This document shows positions 55,380-63,030 of a stretch of DNA of 64,000 bases, piece after piece. Below the pieces are notes generated by a model. It was given only the letters and a program-made list of their open reading frames with translations, ran no database searches and was not told the DNA's origin. The number at the start of each line of letters is the position of its first letter. Positions within the stretch are counted from its first letter, which is position 1. The DNA is from Acidobacteriota bacterium (GTDB lineage: Bacteria > Acidobacteriota > Terriglobia > Terriglobales > Acidobacteriaceae). The stretch spans positions 1 to 64,000 of the forward strand of contig QIBA01000060.1 of assembly GCA_003225175.1 (NCBI GenBank), given 5' to 3'. The position numbers and the translations under genes were made by a program.

Positions 55380-55802
55380 ATGCAAGCTCGAAACGAGAAG
55401 AAAATCCGTGTACTAGTGGCGAAACCTGGCCTGGACGGGCATGACCGAGGCGCAAAGGTAATTGCCCGTGCGCTGCGGGATGCCGGTATGGAGGTGATTT
55501 ATACGGGACTACGGCAGACACCAGAGATGATTGTCACTGCGGCGTTGCAGGAGGACGTTGACGTAATCGGGCTCTCAATTCTTTCAGGCGCCCACAACGC
55601 CATTGTGCCCAGAGTTGTCTCTCTTATGAAAGAGAAGCAGATGGACGATGTGCTGATCGTTCTCGGCGGTACGATTCCGGAACAGGATGTCCCCTTTCTC
55701 AATCAGCAGGGCGTAACCGGCATCTTCGGACCTGGCACCTCGATGGACCACATTGTGACTTTCATTCGCGCCAACGTGAAGCCGCGCGGGATCCCAGCCT
55801 AA
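55380..55802 (+). CDS. Methylmalonyl-CoA mutase B12-binding (C-terminal/small) subunit
   Basis: 140 residues forming a single cobalamin-binding domain: [43 protein letters not shown] with the DxHxxG box (DGHDRG), then [18 protein letters not shown] and [10 protein letters not shown]. The lower axial ligand is the His of DGHDRG. It pairs with a separately encoded large subunit (not in the window) to isomerise methylmalonyl-CoA to succinyl-CoA, or could serve an isobutyryl-CoA-type mutase. The ATG at 55380 gives the exact domain length; a GTG at 55281 adds unconserved sequence. Confidence 0.85.
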   Translation: MQARNEKKIRVLVAKPGLDGHDRGAKVIARALRDAGMEVIYTGLRQTPEMIVTAALQEDVDVIGLSILSGAHNAIVPRVVSLMKEKQMDDVLIVLGGTIPEQDVPFLNQQGVTGIFGPGTSMDHIVTFIRANVKPRGIPA

Positions 55803-55805
55803 AGA

Positions 55806-55937
55806 ATCGGGGCATTGGGTGAAGTAAGAACCCGAAAGCTGCTGGACTACTTAGGATTCTCTTAAGTTCTTTGACCTGCGATACGAACTCACAAAATCAC
55901 CAAATCGCCCGATTCTTACTTCACCCGATGGCCCGAT
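55806..55937. repeat. ATCGGG-CATCGGGTGAAGTAAGAA inverted-repeat element
   Basis: 25-nt arms at 55806-55830 and 55913-55937 match as reverse complements at 23 of 25 positions, 82 nt apart. Beyond the right arm, more GATGGCCCGATCCTTC units are repeated in tandem to about 55972. It lies between the mutase subunit and carboxylase genes. Copies of the CACCCGATGGCCCGAT unit recur at 60632-60662. Confidence 0.75.
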
Positions 55938-56006
55938 CCTTCGATGTCCCGATGGCCCGATCCTTCTCCGGTTTGTTACTCTAGAGAGTTTCTTCGCACA
56001 GCCCAA

Positions 56007-57707
56007 ATGGCCCAAAGCCCGGTCACATCCACGCCGAACAGCGTAATCATTTCTGCTATTGATCCCAATTCACCGCGATTTCAGAAAAACGCACTGGCGA
56101 TGGCTGATCTGATCACAACCATTGCGCGCGAACAGGAGAAGATTCGAGAGGGTGGGGGAGCCAAGACAATCGAATCCCAACACAGCAAGAGCCGCCTCAC
56201 TGCTCGTGAACGCATTGCTCTGCTCATCGATCGCGGTACGGAGTTGCTTGAGTTGGCAATCTACGCTGCCTACGGAATGTATGAGGAGTGGGGTGGAGCA
56301 CCGGCAGCTGGAGTGATCACGGGACTTGCACGAGTCCAAGGCCGGCTCTTCATGCTGATCGCGAATGACGCAACGGTGAAAGCGGGCGCGTTCTTTCCAA
56401 TGACGGCGAAGAAAGTAATCCGTGCTCAGAACATCGCCATCGAGAATCGCATTCCGACCATTTATCTTGTGGACTCCGCCGGTGTATTTCTTCCATTGCA
56501 GGAAGACGTTTTCCCAGATACAGACGATTTTGGCCGCGTCTTCCGCAACAACGCTGTCATGTCCGCCATGGGAATTCCCCAGATCACTGCCATTATGGGA
56601 ATGTGTGTAGCCGGTGGAGCCTACCTGCCTGTAATGTGTGATCACATCCTGATGACCGAAGGCAGTGGTCTTTTTCTTGCCGGCCCCGCTCTCGTTCAGG
56701 CAGCGATTGGAATGAAGTACACGCCCGAGGAGCTCGGAGGCGCAAAGATGCACGCCCAAATTTCCGGCACGGTGGATTATCGCGAACCGAACGACGAGAG
56801 TTGCATTTCCCGAATCAGAACTTTAGTCGGAAAAATGGGCCAACGTCCTGGAGCTCCCTTCAGCCGTGTCGAGCCTCAGGCTCCTCGAATTCCCAAAGAA
56901 CAGCTTCTGGGCATAGTCGATGCCGATCCGGCTCGTCCGTACGACATGAAGGAGATCATCGGAAGAATCGTCGACGAGAGTCGTTTCGAAGAGTACAAGA
57001 CCGAATATGGCAAGACGGTTCTCTGCGGATACGCGCGCATCGGCGGCTTTGCGGTGGGCGTCGTCGCCAACCAAAAAATGCATGTGCAGGACCTTGACAA
57101 GCATTCCGGCGAAAAACGCGTCGAGTTCGGCGGCGTGATTTACACCGAGTCCGCCGAGAAAGCCGCCCGCTTCATCATGGACTGCAATCAGAACCTCGTA
57201 CCGCTGATCTTCCTCCATGACGTAAACGGCTTCATGGTGGGACGTGACGCCGAGTGGAGCGGCATCATCCGCGCAGGCGCGAAGATGGTCAGTGCTGTCT
57301 CGAACTCTGTGGTGCCGAAGATCACGCTGATCATCGGCGGATCGTTTGGAGCGGGTCACTATGCAATGTGTGGCAAAGCGTACGATCCACGTTTCGTCTT
57401 CGCCTGGCCAACTGCCCGTTACGCGGTCATGAGCGGCGCATCAGCAGCGGGCACTCTAGTAGAGATCAAGATCAAACAGTTAGAGCGCGGCGGCAAGAAG
57501 TTGAGCGAAGCTGAGAAGAAAGAGCTCTACGAATCAGTGAAGAAGACGTACGACGAGCAAATGGATCCGAGGTACGGAGCCGCCCGGTTATGGATCGACA
57601 AGATCATTGACCCACTAGAGACACGCGATGTCTTGATCGCTGCATTGGAAGCTGCATCACTGAATCCGGAGGTTCCAAAGTTCAACGTAGGAGTGCTACA
57701 GACGTGA
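56007..57707 (+). CDS. Acyl-CoA carboxylase carboxyltransferase subunit (methylcrotonyl-CoA carboxylase beta-like)
   Basis: 566 residues from the ATG at 56007. The crotonase-like carboxyltransferase N-domain (KSRLTARERIALLIDRGTELLEL, MCVAGGAYLPVMCDH) and C-domain (FMVGRDAEWSGIIRAGAKMVSAVSNSVVPKITLIIGGSFGAGHYAMCGKAYDPRFVFAWPTARYAVM) are complete. The GGSFGAGxYxMCGxAYxPRF motif is characteristic of the methylcrotonyl-CoA carboxylase beta branch. It would transfer the carboxyl from biotin to 3-methylcrotonyl-CoA in leucine breakdown. The biotin-carboxylase alpha partner is not in the window. HMG-CoA lyase and enoyl-CoA hydratase follow. Confidence 0.87.
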   Translation: MAQSPVTSTPNSVIISAIDPNSPRFQKNALAMADLITTIAREQEKIREGGGAKTIESQHSKSRLTARERIALLIDRGTELLELAIYAAYGMYEEWGGAPAAGVITGLARVQGRLFMLIANDATVKAGAFFPMTAKKVIRAQNIAIENRIPTIYLVDSAGVFLPLQEDVFPDTDDFGRVFRNNAVMSAMGIPQITAIMGMCVAGGAYLPVMCDHILMTEGSGLFLAGPALVQAAIGMKYTPEELGGAKMHAQISGTVDYREPNDESCISRIRTLVGKMGQRPGAPFSRVEPQAPRIPKEQLLGIVDADPARPYDMKEIIGRIVDESRFEEYKTEYGKTVLCGYARIGGFAVGVVANQKMHVQDLDKHSGEKRVEFGGVIYTESAEKAARFIMDCNQNLVPLIFLHDVNGFMVGRDAEWSGIIRAGAKMVSAVSNSVVPKITLIIGGSFGAGHYAMCGKAYDPRFVFAWPTARYAVMSGASAAGTLVEIKIKQLERGGKKLSEAEKKELYESVKKTYDEQMDPRYGAARLWIDKIIDPLETRDVLIAALEAASLNPEVPKFNVGVLQT

Positions 57708-57714
57708 GCCCTCT

Positions 57715-57810
57715 TGTCATTCTGAACCAAGTGAGGAATGCCTACCGGAACCTAACGGTATGGACGTGCGTAGAGATTCCTCGCAGCAAATACGGCGGCT
57801 CGGAATGACA
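57715..57810. repeat. TGTCATTCTGA...CGGAATGACA palindromic repeat covering a start codon
   Basis: Left part 57715-57743 (TGTCATTCTGA, then GTGAGGAATG) and right part 57771-57810 (AGAGATTCCTCGCAG, then CTCGGAATGACA) are imperfect inverted copies. The final CGGAATGACA contains the ATG (57805) of the HMG-CoA lyase gene. Such TCATTCTGAG...CTCGGAATGA palindromes are a known style of bacterial intergenic repeat. Confidence 0.7.
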
Positions 57811-58686
57811 GAGAAGAAGCCCATAAAACTCATCGAATGTCCGCGCGATGCTTGGCAGGGCCTCGCGCACCAGATCCCCGCCGAGATAAAAGTGCATTAC
57901 CTACGGGCGCTGATTGGGGCTGGATTCAAACATATCGATGCGGTTTCGTTCGTCTCACCAAAAGCAGTGCCCCAAATGGCCGACTCCGAGGAGGTGCTGA
58001 AGGAACTCGACCCACCCGACGATCTCGAGATCATCGGCATAGTCGTGAACGAAAAAGGCGCAGACCGCGCCATTGCGACCGATGCTGTACGGAGTCTCGG
58101 ATTTCCCTATTCGGTTTCGCCAACGTTCTTGAGAAACAATCAGAATCAATCGCTGGAGCAAGCAATTGAAGTCTTAGAGAAGATCGAGCAGAAGGGGCGC
58201 GATGCAGGGCTGAATCTTGTCGTTTACGTCTCCATGGCTTTTGGTAATCCATATGGTGATCTATGGAATGTCAATGAGGTTATCGAAGCCGTCGATCTGC
58301 TCTCGGAGATGCAGATAGAGCAGGTTTCACTCGCCGACACGGTGGGATTAGCCTCTCCGCAACAAGTCATAGATCTGGTCGCTTCGGTGATGGATCGCTT
58401 TAAACATCTGGAAATCGGAGTTCACTTACACAGCCGACCTGCGCAAGCGAAAGAAAAGATCATGGCCGCGTACAATGCCGGATGCCGCCGCTTCGATTCT
58501 GCGCTTGGCGGACTTGGAGGATGCCCGTTCGCGCAGGACGAACTTGTGGGAAATCTGCCGACGGAAGTTTTGCTGGAAACACTTCGAGATCTTGGCGGGG
58601 AACTTCCAATTCGCAAGCCGCTGGATAATGTGCTGAAAATGTCACAGCTGATTGGAGCCGGTTCACTCTCGACCCAAATTCAATGA
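57805..58686 (+). CDS. HMG-CoA lyase-family protein
   Basis: 293 residues from ATG 57805, TIM-barrel HMGL-like. The IECPRDAWQG motif gives the Arg-Asp pair, VHLHSR the metal-binding His pair, and GGLGGCPFA the catalytic-cysteine loop. HMG-CoA lyase splits 3-hydroxy-3-methylglutaryl-CoA to acetoacetate and acetyl-CoA, the last step of leucine catabolism. The usual HxHD reads HLHS here, and RDGLQ reads RDAWQ, so another acyl-CoA lyase activity is possible. The next gene starts within its stop codon (ATGA). Confidence 0.82.
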   Translation: MTEKKPIKLIECPRDAWQGLAHQIPAEIKVHYLRALIGAGFKHIDAVSFVSPKAVPQMADSEEVLKELDPPDDLEIIGIVVNEKGADRAIATDAVRSLGFPYSVSPTFLRNNQNQSLEQAIEVLEKIEQKGRDAGLNLVVYVSMAFGNPYGDLWNVNEVIEAVDLLSEMQIEQVSLADTVGLASPQQVIDLVASVMDRFKHLEIGVHLHSRPAQAKEKIMAAYNAGCRRFDSALGGLGGCPFAQDELVGNLPTEVLLETLRDLGGELPIRKPLDNVLKMSQLIGAGSLSTQIQ

Positions 58687-59465
58687 ATTTCACCACATTA
58701 GTGCTTCACGAGAGCGACGGCGTCGCGCTGCTCACGTTGAACCGTCCAGACAAACGAAATGCAATCAGCTATGAGCTCATTGCCGACCTGCAAAAAGCGC
58801 TCAACGCAGTTGAGAAATCGTCATCTCATGTGCTGATTATCACCGGAGCTGGCAAAGCGTTCAGCTCAGGGATGGACCTCGAGAATCTTAGGTCACTGAT
58901 CGGCCGCACTCAGGAGCAGAACATCGAAGACTCACGCACCATGGCGCGGTTGTTTCGCTCTATTTACGAATTTCCCAAGCCGACGATTGCGGCGGTGAAT
59001 GGCCCCGCCATCGCAGGCGGAACCGGCATCGCCACAATTTGCGATTTCACTCTGGCTACTCACGAGGCAAAATTCGGCTACACGGAAGTACGAATCGGAT
59101 TTGTCCCAGCGATCGTTTCCAACTTTCTCCTCCGCCATGTCGGCGAGAAGCACGCACGCGACCTGCTGCTCACCGGACGCATTTTTGCCGCAGACGAGGC
59201 TCTCCGCCTGGGACTTGTGAATGAAATCGTCGATCCCGATCGCCTCCTACCTCGTGCCTATGAACTGGCTCGCACGCTTATGGAGAACAGCCCGGCTTCG
59301 CTAAGAGCAACGAAGGAACTGCTCTCGCAGGCCATCAACGAGGAACTCGATCGCCGGCTTGAGACTTCAATCGAAGAAAACGCGCGCATTCGCCAGACGC
59401 CTGACTTCCGCGAGGGCATCACCGCCTTCCTGGAAAAGCGCAAGCCTCACTGGAGTAGCCATTGA
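58683..59465 (+). CDS. Enoyl-CoA hydratase/isomerase (possible methylglutaconyl-CoA hydratase)
   Basis: 260 residues of the crotonase family: LTLNRPDKRNAISYELI, LIITGAGKAFSSGMDLENL (oxyanion loop 1), KPTIAAVNGPAIAGGTGIATICDFTLAT (oxyanion loop 2), FGYTEVRIGFVPAIVSNFLLRHVGEKHARDLLLTGR. Its place between HMG-CoA lyase and a thioesterase, behind the carboxylase, suggests 3-methylglutaconyl-CoA hydration, but the crotonase family is broad. It overlaps the lyase stop by 4 nt and shares TTGA with the next gene. Confidence 0.85.
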   Translation: MNFTTLVLHESDGVALLTLNRPDKRNAISYELIADLQKALNAVEKSSSHVLIITGAGKAFSSGMDLENLRSLIGRTQEQNIEDSRTMARLFRSIYEFPKPTIAAVNGPAIAGGTGIATICDFTLATHEAKFGYTEVRIGFVPAIVSNFLLRHVGEKHARDLLLTGRIFAADEALRLGLVNEIVDPDRLLPRAYELARTLMENSPASLRATKELLSQAINEELDRRLETSIEENARIRQTPDFREGITAFLEKRKPHWSSH

Positions 59466-59911
59466 CGGCTAGTCGGTCGCACCAGAATCGCAGCACTCAC
59501 GAGGTCCGGCTGCGCGTGCGCTACGCCGAAACCGACAGAATGGGCGTCGTATACCATTCAAACTTCTTCGTCTGGATGGAGATCGGACGAGTGGAGTTAA
59601 TGCGCAACTTGGGATTTGACTACAAGCAGATGGAACTCGAAGACGACTGTCATCTGCCCGTGGTCGATGCCCGCTGTCGCTATAAATCGCCTGCTTACTA
59701 TGACGAAGAGATTGTTGTGCGAACAGAGCTCCGCAATCTGCGGGGCTCGCTAATGCACTTTGGGTACGACATTTTGCGCCAAAGTGACCGCACGGTGCTC
59801 GCTGAAGCCGAGACCACCCATATCGTCGTCAACGCCCGGATGGAGAAACGACAGCTTCCGGAGCGATATCGCAGCACACTTGAAGCCTTGGCACGCAGGG
59901 CGCTGTCATAA
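59462..59911 (+). CDS. Hotdog-fold acyl-CoA thioesterase (YbgC/FadM-like)
   Basis: 149 residues with the 4-hydroxybenzoyl-CoA thioesterase signature: VRYAETDRMGVVYHSNFFVWMEIGRVELMRNLG. Asp in AETDRMG is the usual catalytic residue. CRYKSPAYYDEEIVVRTEL and ETTHIVVNARMEKR complete the hotdog fold. It should hydrolyse a short or medium acyl-CoA to relieve CoA sequestration in the catabolic operon. The start is TTG, overlapping the upstream stop (TTGA), with GGAG about six bases before. Confidence 0.88.
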   Translation: MTASRSHQNRSTHEVRLRVRYAETDRMGVVYHSNFFVWMEIGRVELMRNLGFDYKQMELEDDCHLPVVDARCRYKSPAYYDEEIVVRTELRNLRGSLMHFGYDILRQSDRTVLAEAETTHIVVNARMEKRQLPERYRSTLEALARRALS

Positions 59912-59954
59912 ATCAAACATCTACATTTTGGCCTAGGGCATCTATCCTATTGGC

Positions 59955-60611
59955 ATGCTCAGCGTAACCCTCGCTTGCCTCACCGCGGGAATCGGTGTGC
60001 TTTTCCTCTGGTACCTGTACTACGCCCGCAAATCGAGGCAGCGAGCATTCGAGGTTCTCGGCTGGATTGAAAGTCTTTTGAGCGGCCACGGACACGTGGC
60101 TGGGCTCAAGTGGGATGGCTCGTCAACGTTCCATGTTCCGCTGCGCCTGCGTTCTAACGTGTTCCACAATGCCAGCTTGCATGTTCACTTGATCCCCAAA
60201 GAACTTCCTGCAAGCTGGCTCATCGGCAAGCTGAAGAAAAAAGAGGAAACGGCTGTGTTCCAGGCTGACCTCGACTGGGCTCCGCCATTTACTCTCGAAC
60301 TCGAGAGCTACCGCTTGTTTGCGCGAACGCGCAAAGATCTTCCCCCGGATGCTCCGGGTTGGGAATTTGAGCAAACGACGCCATTCATTTTGACTAGCCG
60401 GAATGACTGGCAAAAAGAAATTACTGCAGTGATCACAAATCTGCTGAGCTCGCCTGAGCGGCAGTTCCTCAGGATCGCCTTCCGCCGCCAGTCGCCTCAT
60501 TTCTCTGCGACCCTCTCCCTGGACGCCTTCGCACCTCAGTCGGCCTATCGAAGCGAAATCTTCAACTCACTTCGCGAACTCGCCACCGGAGCGTCTGCGC
60601 CGCAGATCTAA
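59955..60611 (+). CDS. Hypothetical membrane-anchored protein (218 aa)
   Basis: Unrecognised. One N-terminal TM helix (about 3-24, VTLACLTAGIGVLFLWYLYYA) is followed by a basic stretch. A soluble domain rich in aromatic and Leu strands follows (FHVPLRLRSNVFHNASLHVHLIP, FTLELESYRLFARTRKDL, FLRIAFRRQSPHFSATLSLDAF). Probably anchored in the inner membrane. It begins 43 nt after the thioesterase stop on the same strand and may belong to the same transcript. Confidence 0.7.
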   Translation: MLSVTLACLTAGIGVLFLWYLYYARKSRQRAFEVLGWIESLLSGHGHVAGLKWDGSSTFHVPLRLRSNVFHNASLHVHLIPKELPASWLIGKLKKKEETAVFQADLDWAPPFTLELESYRLFARTRKDLPPDAPGWEFEQTTPFILTSRNDWQKEITAVITNLLSSPERQFLRIAFRRQSPHFSATLSLDAFAPQSAYRSEIFNSLRELATGASAPQI

Positions 60612-60627
60612 GCTTGATCTTATTGCG

Positions 60628-60662
60628 CACTTCACCCGATCACCCGATGGCCCGATCACCCG
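60628..60662. repeat. CACCCGAT / GGCCCGAT repeat supplying the TerC stop codon
   Basis: CACTTCACCCGAT, CACCCGATGGCCCGAT and CACCCGAT units lie in tandem, the same family as 55806-55972. Read on the minus strand, this repeat encodes the last residues of TerC (GDRAIG) and its TGA stop. Confidence 0.7.
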
Positions 60663-61578
60663 ATTTTTCCGGTTTTTCCGGCCAGACCAGCGACGCGCCT
60701 ACTGATAGAGCCAGGATCAACACTACTGCTCCAAGAGTGAGGCTGAGCGGGAGCTCGTAGAAATGGGAGGTCAACATCTTCAGTCCAACCAGCATTAAGA
60801 CGATCGCAAGTCCGTAATGCAGGAGCCGGAATAGGGAAAAGAAATGTTCAAGAGCGAAATACAATGAACGCAGGCCAAGAATCGCGAAGACATTCGATGT
60901 GTAGACGATAAATGCGTCACGAGTAATGGCCAGGATCGCTGGAATCGAATCGACGGCGAAAATGAGATCTGTCGTCTCGACCACGATCAACGCCAGGAAT
61001 AGTGGCGTTGCCATTCTCCGCCCTCCCCTTCTCAGGAAGAACTTGTTGCCCTCGAATTCGGTCACAATTGGGAAGAACCTGCGGAAAATCCGCAGCACCA
61101 GATTCTTGTCCGGATCGACATCCGGCTCATTGCTCCGTAACAGTCCAATACCGCTGTAAACCAGAATGGCTCCAAAGACGTAAATGAGAAATTCAAATCG
61201 CTGCAGTAGGGATACACCCAAGAGAATGAACAGCAGCCGCATGACCAACGCTCCAAGCACGCCCCACAGCAACACTTTGTGCTGGTACTCAGCCGGAATG
61301 CGGAAGTAGCGGAACAAAATCAGAAAGACAAAGAGATTGTCGATGCTGAGAGACTCTTCGACTACATATCCGGTGATGAACTGAAGCGCTGGCGTTTTTC
61401 CGAAACGAAGGAAGATAAGGCCTGCGAAAACCGCCGCCAGGAATATCCAGAACCCTGTCCAGGAGATCGCCTGTTTGAAACTCATGACCGATGAGCGCCG
61501 ATGCAGCCCAAGATCCAAGGCCAACATCGCCAGCACGAAAAGATTGAAGCCGATCCAGAAAGCCAGCGTAGGAGCCAT
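60640..61578 (-). CDS. TerC-family membrane protein
   Basis: 312 residues, eight to nine TM helices. The TerC signature is clear: TGYVVEESLSIDNLFVFLILFRYF, VETTDLIFAVDSIPAILAITRDAFIVYTSNVFAILGLRSLYFAL. Conserved Asp and Glu residues within the membrane are present. TerC proteins are linked to tellurite resistance and to manganese efflux during metalation of exported proteins. No yybP-ykoY-type leader is recognisable upstream, and the gene is divergent from the Rieske gene. The C-terminal tail is encoded by a dispersed repeat. Confidence 0.9.
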   Translation of the reverse strand: MAPTLAFWIGFNLFVLAMLALDLGLHRRSSVMSFKQAISWTGFWIFLAAVFAGLIFLRFGKTPALQFITGYVVEESLSIDNLFVFLILFRYFRIPAEYQHKVLLWGVLGALVMRLLFILLGVSLLQRFEFLIYVFGAILVYSGIGLLRSNEPDVDPDKNLVLRIFRRFFPIVTEFEGNKFFLRRGGRRMATPLFLALIVVETTDLIFAVDSIPAILAITRDAFIVYTSNVFAILGLRSLYFALEHFFSLFRLLHYGLAIVLMLVGLKMLTSHFYELPLSLTLGAVVLILALSVGASLVWPEKPEKSGDRAIG

Positions 61579-61691
61579 GCGTCTCGCTCAGCAGTGTACA
61601 GGCTGAGGCGAAATCGGTGGACCGGCCATCCCCGATCCGACAACTTGCAACAGTTCTAACGAGTATCTCTCGTGTACTCGGAGGTGCCATT

Positions 61692-62501
61692 ATGCGTTCG
61701 CGTGCCCAAATAAAGTCACACCCAATTCATCCGATGCTGATCGTACTGCCCCTTGGTCTGCTGCTCGGCAGCTGGATCTTTGACCTTATCGGGAAAGCAA
61801 CCAACAATGAGCTGCTCTGGGCTGCGAGCTACTATTGTGCGATTACGGGAATCGTTGCAGGATTCTGCGCCGCGATTCCCGGTTTAATTGACTGGATCGG
61901 TGTGGTGCCTCCGAAGTCGAGCGGAAAGAATCGTGGGTTATTGCACGGCGGCTTGAATGTCCTCGTGCTGGTCGTATTCATCGTCATCGCCGTTCATCGT
62001 ACGAACGCCATTGCGGAGCCCGGGGGATTCGAACTTGGCTTGATGACCGCTGCCGTTATCGTTTTAGGAATCAGCGGATGGCTTGGGGGGACGCTCGCCT
62101 ATCGCAACCAGATCGGCGTTGACCATCGCTATGCTAATGCCGGCGAATTCAAGGAACGCCAGCTTGATAGCTGGGAGCGGCCGGCATGCAATCAAAGCGA
62201 ACTGAGCGAAGGACAAATGATGCTGGTTCGTGTGGGCGGCGAGCGGGTTGTCGTGGGACGATGCTCCGAAGGCATGGTGGCCTTCGCTGATCATTGCACT
62301 CACAAGGGCGGACCCTTATCAGACGGCGCTCTGGTCGGCTGCACAGTCCAATGTCCATGGCATGGATCACAGTTCGATGTGCACACTGGCAGAGTCATCG
62401 CTGGCCCAGCGAAGAGCAAGATCGATGTCTACGACCTCGAGGTGCGCGGTGGCGAAGTCTATATAACGCCAAGGAAAGAGACGCAGCCGAAGGCTGCCTA
62501 G
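61692..62501 (+). CDS. DUF2231-type membrane domain fused to a Rieske 2Fe-2S domain
   Basis: 269 residues from the ATG at 61692, preceded by GGAGGT. Residues 1-135 form four TM helices of the DUF2231 type (IKSHPIHPMLIVLPLGLLLGSWIFDLIG, CAAIPGLIDWIGV). Residues about 165-260 are a Rieske domain with CTHKGGPLSDG and CPWHGSQFD (2Cys-2His cluster). It is probably a membrane electron-transfer protein with the cluster on one face; partners are unknown. The Rieske part resembles small ferredoxin-like Rieske proteins more than the cytochrome bc1 type. Confidence 0.85.
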   Translation: MRSRAQIKSHPIHPMLIVLPLGLLLGSWIFDLIGKATNNELLWAASYYCAITGIVAGFCAAIPGLIDWIGVVPPKSSGKNRGLLHGGLNVLVLVVFIVIAVHRTNAIAEPGGFELGLMTAAVIVLGISGWLGGTLAYRNQIGVDHRYANAGEFKERQLDSWERPACNQSELSEGQMMLVRVGGERVVVGRCSEGMVAFADHCTHKGGPLSDGALVGCTVQCPWHGSQFDVHTGRVIAGPAKSKIDVYDLEVRGGEVYITPRKETQPKAA

Positions 62502-62533
62502 ATTATTTTTTGCGCGATCCGTAAGCTGCTCTG

Positions 62534-62989
62534 ATGCAGAGCCAGGATCTTCATCACAGCTTACTTCGAGAGGCCCTCAACGAAGCCAAGCTTGGCTTGA
62601 GCGAAGGCGGACTGCCCATCGGTTCCGTGCTCGCCGACAGCGAAGGGCAGCTGATTGCGCGTGGCCATAACTTGCGCGTCCAAACCGGAGATCCTACAGC
62701 ACATGCAGAAGTCGCATGCATCCGCAACGCCGGACGCCGCCGCGACTGGCGCCAGCTCACGCTCGTAAGCACGCTCAGTCCCTGTGTGATGTGTACAGGA
62801 ACGTCGCTGCTATTCCGTATCCCGCGAATCATCATTGGCGAGAACCGCAATTTTCTCGGAGCTGAGCACCTGTTTGCTCAAGCCGAAGTGGCGGTGGAGG
62901 TGCTCGATGATGAGGAATGCGTGGAGCTGATGCGTGGCTTTATCACGCAGCACCCGGACCTTTGGAATGAGGATATCGGATTAACGTGA
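62534..62989 (+). CDS. Cytosine deaminase-like zinc nucleoside/nucleobase deaminase (fungal Fcy1 type)
   Basis: 151 residues. The zinc site is THAEV (His and catalytic Glu) plus SPCVMC. Close matches to yeast cytosine deaminase, from memory, include EGGLPIGSVL, RGHNLRVQTGDPTAHAE, TLSPCVMCTG, IPRIIIGENRNF, VLDDEECVELMRGFI and the end WNEDIG. This makes cytosine deamination to uracil more likely than tRNA-adenosine (TadA) activity. Most bacteria use the unrelated amidohydrolase CodA instead. The gene stands 32 nt after the Rieske gene. Confidence 0.85.
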   Translation: MQSQDLHHSLLREALNEAKLGLSEGGLPIGSVLADSEGQLIARGHNLRVQTGDPTAHAEVACIRNAGRRRDWRQLTLVSTLSPCVMCTGTSLLFRIPRIIIGENRNFLGAEHLFAQAEVAVEVLDDEECVELMRGFITQHPDLWNEDIGLT

Positions 62990-63030
62990 ACGCCGAAAAA
63001 TCGGTGGCAGAGGCGTTCTCCCGAAAGTTT

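Noticed and set aside
55355-55380. TATAAT 12 nt before the B12-binding subunit ATG, suggesting a near-leaderless promoter
   Set aside because: No matching -35 hexamer lies at suitable spacing; one hexamer alone is weak evidence.
61579-61691. A possible yybP-ykoY manganese riboswitch upstream of the TerC gene
   Set aside because: The gap is short and lacks the conserved core sequences of that riboswitch on the TerC strand.
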